A stretch of 7,409 bases of DNA from an uncultured Pleurocapsa sp. (GCA_937884735.1 CAKZYI010000406.1:1-7409), one strand, 5' to 3'. Counted from the first letter of the stretch, positions 1 through 6,875 are shown. The notes: generated from the sequence alone by a model not told the origin. A program made the numbers and translations.

Positions 1-719
1 AAGGTGTGCGAAATTTTATTCAAGTGGTAGAAAGCAGTTTTAAGATTGCAACTATTTTATACAGTGAAAAACTTTTAATTGTTCCTCCTGCACGTCAATT
101 AATTCGCAAATTGCGACGCATTGGAATCAAAACGATTAAATTAACTCCTGAAGAATTTAGAAAAATCTCTCATACCCAAAAGGCTTCTGGTGTAGCAGCC
201 ATAGTGCATCAACGTTGGACAAAGCTGCATCAAGTATCTCCTCAAAAAGGATTATGTTGGACTGCATTAGAAAAAGTGCGATCGCCAGGAAACCTAGGAA
301 CTTTAATTCGCTCTTCTGAGGCTATTGGTGGTAATGGTTTTATTCTGATCGGGAAAAATATCGATCCTTATGCCCCTAATGTGATTAGAGCAACTATGGG
401 AGCGTTGTTTCATCAACAAATAATCCGTACTACTCATAACTCTCTCGCCCATTGGATACGCCGTCATAATTGTCAGGTAGTTGGAGCTTCCCCTGAAGGA
501 ATTATTGATTTTCATCATTTTAGATATCCTTCCTCGACAATATTATTTTTAGGCGAAGAGAGAAAAGGCTTAAGTAAAAATCAGCAGGATTTATGCCATC
601 ATTTAATCCGTATTCCCATGGTGGGTAAATCAGATTCTTTGAACTTAGGAGTTGCTGGAAGTCTACTTCTTTATGAAGTGTATAAATTTAAAACGGCTTC
701 TAAATTGAGCAGAAAGTAA
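1..719 (+). CDS. SpoU/TrmH-family RNA 2'-O-methyltransferase, 5' partial
   Basis: This is a SAM-dependent RNA ribose 2'-O-methyltransferase of the SPOUT (trefoil-knot) fold, acting on rRNA or tRNA in the cytoplasm. Counting from the in-frame GTG at position 6, all three SpoU motifs are present: motif 1 at residues 94-108 (RSPGNLGTLIRSSEA, with the invariant Asn and Arg), motif 2 at 182-190 (LGEERKGLS) and motif 3 at 203-224 (IPMVGKSDSLNLGVAGS...). The reading frame stays open to the left edge. The codon before the GTG is Gly, and the sequence GVRNFIQVVE fits the internal 'EG-x-R' region of the family. The GTG is therefore probably an internal valine, and the true N-terminus, including part of the substrate-binding domain, lies outside the window. 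The exact target nucleotide cannot be read from sequence. The gene is followed by a hairpin and has no evident link with the photosynthesis cluster. Confidence 0.9.
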   Translation, partial: GVRNFIQVVESSFKIATILYSEKLLIVPPARQLIRKLRRIGIKTIKLTPEEFRKISHTQKASGVAAIVHQRWTKLHQVSPQKGLCWTALEKVRSPGNLGTLIRSSEAIGGNGFILIGKNIDPYAPNVIRATMGALFHQQIIRTTHNSLAHWIRRHNCQVVGASPEGIIDFHHFRYPSSTILFLGEERKGLSKNQQDLCHHLIRIPMVGKSDSLNLGVAGSLLLYEVYKFKTASKLSRK

Positions 720-724
720 TTTAC

Positions 725-761
725 AATCATTACTTTGATGAAGAAAATTGAAGTAATGATT
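725..761 (+). terminator. Hairpin downstream of the methyltransferase gene
   Basis: A perfect 11-bp inverted repeat (AATCATTACTT at 725-735, AAGTAATGATT at 751-761) starts 5 nt after the methyltransferase stop codon. It could be extended inward by G-U and A-U pairs. The stem is AT-rich and only a short A/T stretch follows, so it could be a weak terminator or an mRNA 3'-end stabiliser. The rest of the gap up to 868 is AT-rich and holds one HIP1 site (852-859) but no promoter I can defend. Confidence 0.5.
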
Positions 762-868
762 TAAAAGTAGATAATTATTTAGAATTATTCTAGATTCATA
801 ATAATAGATTTGTACTATCATAAGGTGAAAATTATTGCGATTAGCAAAAGAGCGATCGCTTATGATTA

Positions 869-1708
869 ATGTTTATCGCCTCGTTGGTTGGGAATTATTT
901 AGAGATCTTCAATGTTCTAGCTTCTATATCTATTCTTTTATTAGGATTATCATTCTTAAATAATTTGGAGTTTAGCCTGCAGAAAAAAGCAATTAGTTTT
1001 TTTCTGATAGGAATTGTTATGTTTGCGACGGCGGAAGTACTAATTGTTAGTAATGTTTCTGGCAAATATGAGTTTCTTGAAGTTTTGAAAGATTTAGCCA
1101 AAAGTAGTTTTGTAATCTGTCTTGGAGTTGCTTTATTCTTGTTCAAACAATCAGAACAATATGAAATCTCTAGACTGCATCGAAAAGCATTTAGAGATAT
1201 TTTGACTGGGCTTTATAACTATGCCTTTTTTTGCCAATCAGGAAAACAAAAGTTTTTAGAAGCAAAAAGAAGTAAGTCACCCCTCAGTATCATGATGCTA
1301 GATATAGACAATTTTAAAGCTTACAATGATAAGTTTGGACATCAGGCTGGTAATGTAGCCCTGAGATGTTTTGCCAAAGAATTAAAGCATATTACCAGAG
1401 ATTATGATTTGGTAGCTCGATATGGCGGAGAAGAGTTTGTTGTCTTAGTTAATTCTAATCTCGACGAAGCGTTTAATTTAGCTCAACGTATTTGCTACAC
1501 CATAAATACAGTTTGTACTCCTAAGTCTTATCCAGAATTGTGTAGATCTATCACTGTTTCTATTGGATTGGCATCTGTAACAGGGTCTATTAATAAATTG
1601 GAAGAATTAATTGAAGCTGCGGATCTTGAATTGTATCGTGCTAAAAAAGCAGGCAAAAATAGAGTCCATTTTTTACATCAGCCTCACAATTTGCCTTCTC
1701 AAAGTTAA
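869..1708 (+). CDS. Membrane-anchored diguanylate cyclase (GGDEF domain)
   Basis: This protein probably makes cyclic di-GMP from two GTP at the inner face of the membrane. It has 279 residues. The N-terminal part has three hydrophobic segments (about 11-30, 41-61 and 74-94) with no recognised sensor domain, followed by a GGDEF domain at about 105-268. Visible motifs are DILTGLYNY near 110, the metal-binding DIDNFK at 145-150, the signature GGEEF at 186-190, and an RxxD inhibitory I-site (R177, D180) exactly five residues before it. N153 and H158 match the PleD active-site pattern. N162 stands where PleD and most relatives have the guanine-contacting Asp (GHxxGD). The ATG at 869 is the first start after an in-frame stop at 863-865; no clear Shine-Dalgarno precedes it. 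It lies convergent to the phycobilisome genes, and no functional link to them can be shown. Confidence 0.9.
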   Translation: MFIASLVGNYLEIFNVLASISILLLGLSFLNNLEFSLQKKAISFFLIGIVMFATAEVLIVSNVSGKYEFLEVLKDLAKSSFVICLGVALFLFKQSEQYEISRLHRKAFRDILTGLYNYAFFCQSGKQKFLEAKRSKSPLSIMMLDIDNFKAYNDKFGHQAGNVALRCFAKELKHITRDYDLVARYGGEEFVVLVNSNLDEAFNLAQRICYTINTVCTPKSYPELCRSITVSIGLASVTGSINKLEELIEAADLELYRAKKAGKNRVHFLHQPHNLPSQS

Positions 1709-1905
1709 ATTTTATTTAGTAATAATAGCGATTCTCACATACACGAGGTATGGTCTGATGCTCTAGTTTTGGCTAATAGCTAATTAGGGCTTACTAAAAA
1801 AGTCTGAGTGGAACAGAAAATAAAGTGGGACAAACAAGAGGAAAAAAATCTAACGGATGTTCTGGTTTGGAGTAAAAAAGGATAGAACAACTTTGAGTGG
1901 CAAAA
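1709..1905. other. Convergent intergenic gap at the cluster edge
   Basis: The gap is AT-rich and separates the + strand cyclase from the minus-strand phycobilisome genes. I see no gene, RNA or convincing terminator hairpin. It contains the first copy of a 12-nt direct repeat whose second copy lies inside the 3' end of apcD3. Confidence 0.6.
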
Positions 1906-1964
1906 TTAATATTCCACCGACCCATTATTGATTATGTAAGGCGGGCCTGGATTAATTAGGGCTT
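1781..1964. repeat. 12-nt direct repeats bounding a 160-bp segment at the apcD3 3' end
   Basis: TAATTAGGGCTT occurs at 1781-1792 and again at 1953-1964. The second copy lies exactly where ApcD3 runs past its usual family C-terminus. The 160 bp between the copies look non-coding apart from the last 15 codons and stop of apcD3. I see no convincing terminal inverted repeats, so an insertion with target-site duplication is only one explanation. A chance repeat or local duplication is also possible. Confidence 0.45.
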
Positions 1965-2427
1965 GAATGATATGGTCAAAATAAGGAATAACCTCTGGCA
2001 CATCTTCACTACTTAACAAAGCGATCGCTTCTTCTTTTAGGCAGATTAAGGCTTCGACCCAGTTTCCCAAAGGAATACCTAAAGATTGATACATTTCTCT
2101 CATGCCTTCTATGCCTATTTCATCCAAAGGCTGATTATTACCAGCTAGAACACAATAAGCAATCAAACGAATATACCAACCTTGATCTCGCTGACAAGAG
2201 TTAGTTTTTCTCAAATTTCCGCTGTTGCTAGGAGTCACGGGGCGGCGTTTCCAGAATTTGCGCGAACCTCTTAGTACTAGCCTAGTTTCATTGTCAGCCA
2301 AGATTCTGGCGATCCGAATTCTATTTTCTCCCGTTTGACAGAAATTTTGAAGCTGATTAATTTCGCTCAGGTTAGGATAGCGAAGTTCTTCATCGGCGTT
2401 AATAATCAGTTGTTTAACTATACTCAT
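1906..2427 (-). CDS. apcD3: ApcD-type allophycocyanin alpha subunit, FaRLiP paralog (likely ApcD3)
   Basis: This is a phycobiliprotein alpha-type subunit of the phycobilisome core that carries a bilin and would contribute to far-red-absorbing allophycocyanin. The globin-like sequence opens with MSIVKQLIINADEELRYP, close to canonical ApcD, and has the bilin-attachment Cys78 in RKTNSCQRD with Asp81 placed for chromophore contact. The loop before it reads TPSNSG instead of the usual PGGNAYG, as in the other two alpha paralogs here. At 173 residues it is longer than the usual ~160. The family end (YFDHIIQAL) is followed by 16 residues (INPGPP...SVEY) that look like readthrough into inserted DNA. 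It starts 18 bp after apcE2, within a heptamer array and without a Shine-Dalgarno. The family is certain; the paralog number rests on gene order (last, after apcE2) as I remember it from other FaRLiP clusters. Confidence 0.85.
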   Translation of the reverse strand: MSIVKQLIINADEELRYPNLSEINQLQNFCQTGENRIRIARILADNETRLVLRGSRKFWKRRPVTPSNSGNLRKTNSCQRDQGWYIRLIAYCVLAGNNQPLDEIGIEGMREMYQSLGIPLGNWVEALICLKEEAIALLSSEDVPEVIPYFDHIIQALINPGPPYIINNGSVEY

Positions 2428-2430
2428 TTT

Positions 2431-2464
2431 GTTAGTTATTAGTTGTTAGTCGTTAGTTGTTAGT
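2431..2464 (-). repeat. Heptamer array GTTAGTY at the apcE2/apcD3 junction
   Basis: There are nearly five tandem 7-nt units (GTTAGTT, ATTAGTT, GTTAGTC, GTTAGTT, GTTAGT). This is a short tandemly repeated repetitive (STRR) sequence of the type seen in cyanobacteria. The array begins 4 nt before the apcD3 ATG and runs back over the stop codon and last few codons of apcE2, so it encodes the ApcE2 end LTTND and its TAA. Confidence 0.8.
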
Positions 2465-2541
2465 TTTTCTCTAGTTTCTTCTTGGAGAGGAGTTTCTGGT
2501 TGGTCAGGCAGTTTTTCATGAAGATCATTGTTATTGTCTGG

Positions 2542-2572
2542 AGCGATTGCGGAGCTAGCCGAAGGCATCGCT
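2542..2572. repeat. Dyad repeat module inside the apcE2 3' coding region
   Basis: This 31-nt imperfect palindrome begins AGCGAT and ends ATCGCT, with a GGAGCTAGCC core. It resembles the small GC-rich repeats dispersed in many cyanobacterial genomes. It lies in frame and encodes AMPSASSAIA (about ApcE2 residues 756-765) in the non-conserved tail after the second linker repeat. Confidence 0.4.
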
Positions 2573-4242
2573 TTTTCTTGAATTTCTAATACTTTGGTAT
2601 CTTTAAGATCTTTGCTATCTAAAGTTGGTTTGTGGGTAGCACGACCATTATGAGAATTAAGGCGAGACAATCTTTGGCAATCATCCCTAATTTTTTGGGC
2701 TACAACTTCCCCCGCAGAAGCTTTACGATCTAGTTGAGCTTGCGCCCAGTTGCTGGGTTGGGAAAGCGATCGCATTGCCCAACCCCGCGGTGTAACATAG
2801 CGTTCGTAAGGAACAGTATCTTCCCCATAAACTTCTAGGTATTCATTACTATCTAAGATTTCATCAACAAGGGCGTAAAAGCCTTTTTTAGAGCAAAGAT
2901 CGTAATATTGATTGATTTCTGCACGTCCATAGGTAGGACGACCTAGCAAACGTCGATGGATACACTCGATCGCTTTGGTAATGTAGAGATTATCCCAATA
3001 TAAATTACGAAATAAAGATGATTTAGCTAGCTGACGGACAAATTCTCGGACGCTAATTTCGCCGTTTCTGAGCTTGGTTTCCGCTGCTGATAAATGTTGC
3101 CCAGAATAAGGCTCTTGTCCCAAAACCTGTCGATAAGCTCCTCTGATTATGACTTCAGGAGAATGATTAGCAAGATTGACATTTCTGGATCGATGTTCGC
3201 TATTGCTATTGTTTAGCTTAAGAGCGATCGCTTTTGAAGGCTTATTAGTTACATTTTGAAATCTAGAACCAGAATCGATCAGCAGACGATGATTATCTTT
3301 ACTAAAGGCTGTAGGTTGAATATAGGGATTGTAAGTTTCGCTTTTGAAAACTGTACCAAACTGGGTTTCAATTGGATCGTTACCCACACCATAAGGATGT
3401 TGATTGGGCAAAGGCTGCTGATAGTTGCCAAACATTGTGATAAATTGGGGAACTTTCCGCACCGAAGTACTGTATTTGAAAAGATTTAGCTGCGCCCCCC
3501 AGTTGCGGCATTCTTGGGCTTCTTGACCCAAACCTCGTAGATAGGGAACGGTTTCTTCTCCAAAATAGTCAGCGTATTCGGTAGAATCTACTAAAGTATC
3601 AATCAAAGCGGATAAACCACTATTAGAAATAAGCTCAAAATAATCTTGAAACTCTTCGATAGAACTTAAACCCCTTCCCAAAAAGTGACGAAAAGCTAAT
3701 TCAATAATTCTAGAAATATTATATGGCTCGTAAAACAGTCGGCGATAGAGACGAGTTTTACCCAAGCTGCGGATAAACTCCTTGACAGAAATGTTGCCAC
3801 CAATAACCTGAGATTCCAATTGCTTAAAAGTGATGCCATAGGCGCGATTGATATCGCTTTCAAACACTTGTCGATAAGCTGCTTTAACTACAGCCTGCTT
3901 CTGGCTGGCTAAAGCATTGGATTTCATCACAAATTTAGGTCGTGATTCTGCTGCTAGGGAATAACTTTGAGGTAGCTCTAATCCCTGCTGATCGTTAGAC
4001 ACGCCTTCTCGAAGCTTGGCAGCAGGTTTTTCTACTTCGTATTCTTGAATCAAGACATAAAAATAGTATTTGACTATATCTTGTGCAGGTTTATCATCGG
4101 GAAAATAAGATAAAGCCTTCCAGCACATCTCTTTCAATGCAACTACAGTAGCGACAGTAACATCTTCAGGAATTACACCCCGCAAACCTCTAGCATTTAC
4201 GACCAAAATACTCGGATCGTCAGCTACAATCCCGTAGGTAAT

Positions 4243-4245
4243 TTA
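4243..4245 (-). other. Premature TAA at codon 198 of apcE2
   Basis: On the minus strand the codons read CTG CGC TAA ATT ACC TAC, that is L R stop I T Y. ApcE proteins have Tyr at this place (FLRYxTYA), so a single TAT or TAC to TAA change explains it. The frames on both sides agree: 4836 to the base before 2446 is an exact multiple of three. Confidence 0.9.
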
Positions 4246-4854
4246 GCGCAGAAACCAACCCAAGTCTCGCATCGATCGCTTCATCCGTCTCTCGCCATAA
4301 CGAGAAATATTAATCGGCTTAAATCCTCCTGGCAGGGGTTCTTTACCCGTTGATTGGAGTCGATAAACCGTTTCCATTAACAGTTCGACAAAGTTGAAAG
4401 TACGACCTTTTATTAAAGATGGAAATTCAGGGAAAGTCTTAACTTTGGGGTAAACCTCAACATCAGGAGCAGTCTCGATTTTATTTTGATTTTGAATAGC
4501 ATTTGCCTTAGCAACCGCAGCACTAGAAATAGTTGTTGGTCTTACATAGCCAGGTAAATCGATTAATTCTTGGGGCTTTTCCAAATAGTCCATGCAATTA
4601 CCACCAAAGAAAATGCGATCGCCCCCAGCAGCTACAATCTCATTGGCGTTTTGATTGATAATATCAACAATTTCTAATAACTTCGCACCAGAATCAAAAT
4701 AGCTAGCTAGTCGATTGAGTTCGCTTTGTTTGGGATAGCGATCTTGTTGTTCTGTCTGAGATATTACAGAAAGAGGTGTGGTTTGATATTGCTGCGGATT
4801 AACAACGGGACTTCCACCACCAGTATTAACATTCATTTATTTAACCTTTTATTG

Positions 4855-5141
4855 TTTGTTTTTTGTTCTTTGTCCTTTGTCTTTAGTAAGGAATGACCAC
4901 CCTCGACAGTTTGCTCGCCCTCGACAATAACCTTATGCGAAGCGGTATCCTTTAGGACAACGGAGGGAACCTCCGCAACGGTTTTGCGAAGCAGCGCGGT
5001 CTTGGGGGTTTCCCCCATGAGCGACTGCTGAGGGTGTCTCGCAACGGGGGGAGCCCCGGCATCCTCGGCAATAGCTATATCGGGGGAACCCCTCAACCGC
5101 TTTGCCTCGCAACGCAACTGTCTCGCAATGACCAATGACCA
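4855..5141. repeat. GC-rich repeat, long copy, in the apcD2-apcE2 gap
   Basis: The 330-bp gap 4837-5166 holds no gene; the open frames there are repeat-derived. It contains TTTGTYY heptamers (4855-4882), a 48-nt block (4869-4916) matching 6252-6299 with two mismatches, and a 99-nt block (5043-5141) matching 6300-6398 with three mismatches. Between the blocks lie 126 nt (4917-5042, exactly 18 x 7) that are absent from the other copy. Small perfect hairpins are present, including CGGAGG-GAA-CCTCCG at 4961-4975 and GGGGG-TTT-CCCCC at 5004-5016. Such elements are typical of dispersed repeats in cyanobacterial intergenic DNA, and the hairpins could also shape the operon mRNA. Confidence 0.8.
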
Positions 5142-5174
5142 ATGACCAATGACCAATGACTAATAACTAACGAC
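5126..5174. repeat. Heptamer array CAATGAC at the end of apcD2
   Basis: Seven tandem units: five exact CAATGAC copies, then TAATAAC and TAACGAC. The array overlaps the right end of the GC-rich repeat and runs into apcD2. It supplies the apcD2 stop (TAG at 5169-5167) and the last codons (GR). Confidence 0.85.
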
Positions 5175-5646
5175 CAAATCCTTGAATGATATGATCGAAA
5201 TAGGGAGCGATCGCAGCAGCATCTTCCAAACTGAGCATTTCTACAGTTACTTCTTTCAAGCAACGCATACATTCAGCTAGGTTTTTGAGAGGAATTTCTA
5301 AAGACTCGTACATTTCTTTTACACCTTTAATGCCAGAGCGATCGATTGGTTCGGTGTCTTCTAAAGCGATCGCATAAGTAATTAATCTTAGATACCAACT
5401 TTGATCTCGCATACATGAAGCTCTAAAAGTAGGATTGCCAGTATTACTAGGAGTATTGGGGTATCTCTGCCAGAATCTCTGACTGCCTTTATTTACAATT
5501 TCAGCTTCATTCGCCACCAAAATTTGAGCTAGGCGTAGACGATCTTCTCCACTTTTATAAAAACTTTCAATAGCCTGTAATTCTCCATGATTCAAATAAC
5601 GTGCTTGACGATCTGCACTTTTAATAGAACGGGTAATAATGCTCAT
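5167..5646 (-). CDS. apcD2: ApcD-type allophycocyanin alpha subunit, FaRLiP paralog (likely ApcD2)
   Basis: This is a phycobilisome-core alpha subunit of 159 residues, the normal family length. It begins MSIITRSIKSADRQARYL and contains the bilin-binding Cys78 in FRASCMRD with Asp81, then the helix EMYESLEIPLKNLAECMRCLKE. It ends YFDHIIQGFGR, where the last two residues and the stop codon fall in a heptamer array. The chromophore loop reads TPSNTG rather than PGGNAYG, as in its two paralogs here, and would alter the bilin pocket. It should pair with a beta subunit such as the ApcB2 encoded just upstream. No Shine-Dalgarno is visible: the leader is heptamer repeat ending ACTAACAAA before ATG, the same as for apcD3. 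The family is certain; the paralog number comes from its place between apcB2 and apcE2. Confidence 0.87.
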   Translation of the reverse strand: MSIITRSIKSADRQARYLNHGELQAIESFYKSGEDRLRLAQILVANEAEIVNKGSQRFWQRYPNTPSNTGNPTFRASCMRDQSWYLRLITYAIALEDTEPIDRSGIKGVKEMYESLEIPLKNLAECMRCLKEVTVEMLSLEDAAAIAPYFDHIIQGFGR

Positions 5647-5649
5647 TTT

Positions 5650-5684
5650 GTTAGTCGCTAGTTATTAGTCATTAGTCATTAGTT
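5650..5684 (-). repeat. Heptamer array in the apcB2-apcD2 gap
   Basis: Five tandem units (GTTAGTC, GCTAGTT, ATTAGTC, ATTAGTC, ATTAGTT) start 4 nt from the apcD2 ATG and fill its leader. The rest of the gap up to apcB2 has a GGGGT...ACCCC pairing possibility but no clear site. Confidence 0.8.
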
Positions 5685-5733
5685 CGGGGTTGCAAGGTGA
5701 GTATTACCCCACCCTGCTTATTGTCCTAACGTT

Positions 5734-6219
5734 TCAACTCAAGCCAGAACAGATATAGTCAAAGTAAACGCCCATTTCTTTACCAGCATCAGCACCCACT
5801 AAATCAGCAGTTACATCTTTCATGGCTTGAACGGCTCGAATTGTACCGCCGATAGGTACTCCCAAAGAGTTATAGGTTTCTCGCAAACCATTGAGAATAC
5901 GTTCGTCAAGAATTGAAGGATCGCCAGCTAGCATCGCATAGGTAGCATAGCGCAGGAAGTATTCTAAGTCACGAATACAAGCCGCATAGCGACGACAGGT
6001 ATACATATTGCCTCCTGGTGCAGTGATGTCGGTATACATCAAAGACTTAGCGACTGCTTTAGTAATGATAGATTTAGCATTAGCACTAATCGCCAAAGAA
6101 GCTTTTGCCCGCAAATCGCCACTTCTAAAATACTCCTCCAGCTTATTCATAGCGTCGCTATCGGGATACTGGGCGCGAACATCGAAAGTATTGATTGTGG
6201 AAGTAATAAGGTCTTGCAT
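5734..6219 (-). CDS. apcB2: Allophycocyanin beta subunit, FaRLiP paralog ApcB2
   Basis: This is the beta subunit of allophycocyanin. It forms alpha-beta heterodimers, then trimer discs, in the phycobilisome core at the stromal face of the thylakoid. Its 161 residues are exactly the usual ApcB length. It opens MQDLITSTINTFDVRAQYPD, and the chromophore region keeps PGGNMYT with Asn71 (the site of N-methylation in beta subunits) and the bilin-binding Cys81 in RYAACIRDLEYFLRYATYA. The C-terminus YFDYICSGLS is standard. It is the only beta subunit here beside three alpha-type genes, so it is the likely common partner. It follows the first ApcD-type gene after 179 bp that contain the shorter copy of the GC-rich repeat. 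The numbering apcB2 is inferred from the FaRLiP context. Confidence 0.9.
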   Translation of the reverse strand: MQDLITSTINTFDVRAQYPDSDAMNKLEEYFRSGDLRAKASLAISANAKSIITKAVAKSLMYTDITAPGGNMYTCRRYAACIRDLEYFLRYATYAMLAGDPSILDERILNGLRETYNSLGVPIGGTIRAVQAMKDVTADLVGADAGKEMGVYFDYICSGLS

Positions 6220-6230
6220 GATTTTATTTC

Positions 6231-6398
6231 TTTGTTGTTTGTTATTTGTTATTTGTCCTTTGTCTTTAGTAACTAATGACCACCCTCGACAGTTTGCTCA
6301 ACGGGGGGAACCCCTGCACCCTCGGCAATAGCTATATCGGGGGAACCCCTCAACCGCTTTGCCTCGCAACGCAACTGTCTCGCAATGACCAATGACCA
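6231..6398. repeat. GC-rich repeat, short copy, in the apcD5-apcB2 gap
   Basis: This is the second copy of the element in the apcD2-apcE2 gap, in the same orientation. It has five TTTGTYN heptamers (6231-6265), the 48-nt left block (6252-6299), the 99-nt right block (6300-6398; the last 79 nt are identical to the other copy) and two CAATGAC units (6383-6396). It lacks the 126-nt middle of the long copy. It ends exactly at the stop codon of the ApcD-type gene on its right. Confidence 0.85.
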
Positions 6399-6875
6399 TT
6401 AAGAAAGGGATTGAATAATAAAGTCAAAATAGGGTGCCACTTCAGCAGCGTCTTCCTCATTCATCATTGATACAGCTTCTTCTTTGAGACATTGCATACA
6501 TTCGGCAATATTACGAATTGGTATTTCTAGGGAGTTATACATCTCTTTAATACCGATAGTGCCAATTTCCTCTAATGGTTTTTCGCTGCCTGCCATAATT
6601 GAATAGGCAATTAGGCGCACATACCAACCCTGATCGCGCATACATGAATTAGTCTTGCGCTCGACACCGCTATTACTAGGGGTAACAGGACAACGTTCCC
6701 AGAATTTGTTAGTACCATTTTGGACAATTCTGGATTCATTTTCGGCTAAGAATCTGGCAATTCTCATCCGTTGCTCTCCTGTTTTGAGGAAGTCTTGAAA
6801 GATATGTATTTCTTTGGGACCAAGATAACGGGCTTCACTATCAGCATTGAGGATCAATTCTGCAACCATACTCAT
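6399..6875 (-). CDS. apcD5: ApcD-type allophycocyanin alpha subunit, FaRLiP paralog (likely ApcD5)
   Basis: This alpha-type subunit of the far-red phycobilisome core has 158 residues. It begins MSMVAELILNADSEARYL, has the bilin-binding Cys78 in RKTNSCMRD with Asp81, then DQGWYVRLIAYSIMAG, and ends with the standard YFDFIIQSLS. The chromophore loop reads TPSNSG in place of PGGNAYG. It resembles the ApcD3 candidate closely around the chromophore. It is the only gene of the cluster with a good Shine-Dalgarno (AGGAG, seven bases before the ATG) and the only one whose leader is free of heptamer repeats, so it may be the best-translated subunit, as expected of a bulk alpha subunit. The name follows its place immediately upstream of apcB2 in the FaRLiP clusters I know; apcA2 is an older name for the gene at this position. 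Confidence 0.86.
   Translation of the reverse strand: MSMVAELILNADSEARYLGPKEIHIFQDFLKTGEQRMRIARFLAENESRIVQNGTNKFWERCPVTPSNSGVERKTNSCMRDQGWYVRLIAYSIMAGSEKPLEEIGTIGIKEMYNSLEIPIRNIAECMQCLKEEAVSMMNEEDAAEVAPYFDFIIQSLS

Larger units (their letters stand above)
2446..4836 (-). pseudogene. apcE2: ApcE2 far-red core-membrane linker, interrupted by an in-frame stop
   Basis: ApcE organises the phycobilisome core, anchors it to the membrane and carries a terminal energy emitter. This frame has 796 codons. The phycobiliprotein-like domain covers about 1-290, with its loop insertion near 75-160. Two linker (REP) repeats lie at about 311-438 and 560-690, and a low-complexity tail follows. Two repeats imply a two-cylinder core. 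The canonical bilin Cys region is replaced by VIPEDV (221-226), the signature of ApcE2, which is known to bind phycocyanobilin non-covalently. Codon 198 is TAA where relatives have Tyr (WFLRYxTY). The frame is otherwise unbroken, giving a 197-codon piece (4836-4243) and an open stretch from 4242 to 2446 in the same frame. A recent nonsense mutation or a sequencing error is likelier than two genes. The start ATG at 4836 has a weak AAGG eight bases upstream. Confidence 0.88.

Noticed and set aside
303..518. Minus-strand open frame inside the methyltransferase gene
   Set aside because: It is the shadow of a gene with clear SpoU motifs. The frames at 895-1146 (-), 3256-3489 (+) and 6008-6331 (+) are rejected for the same reason.
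869..1708. Diguanylate cyclase as regulator of the far-red cluster
   Set aside because: It is on the opposite strand and convergent, with no phytochrome or other light-sensing domain. Known FaRLiP control uses RfpA, RfpB and RfpC, none of which is in the window.
1781..1825. End of an insertion sequence (GGGCTTACTAAAAAAGTC)
   Set aside because: It looks like a transposon terminus, but no matching inverted end or transposase fragment is present. Only the 12-nt direct repeat is kept as evidence.
2446..4206. Separate 586-residue gene starting at TTG 4206
   Set aside because: It is in the same frame as the 197-codon piece upstream, the start would cut the phycobiliprotein domain in half, and the 12 codons between match the ApcE family. 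It is one gene with a stop codon inside, not a frameshift or two genes.
4833..5156. Minus-strand open frames in the apcD2-apcE2 gap
   Set aside because: Their sequence is GC-rich repeat and heptamer array, with no recognisable protein family; part of it is duplicated at 6231-6398.
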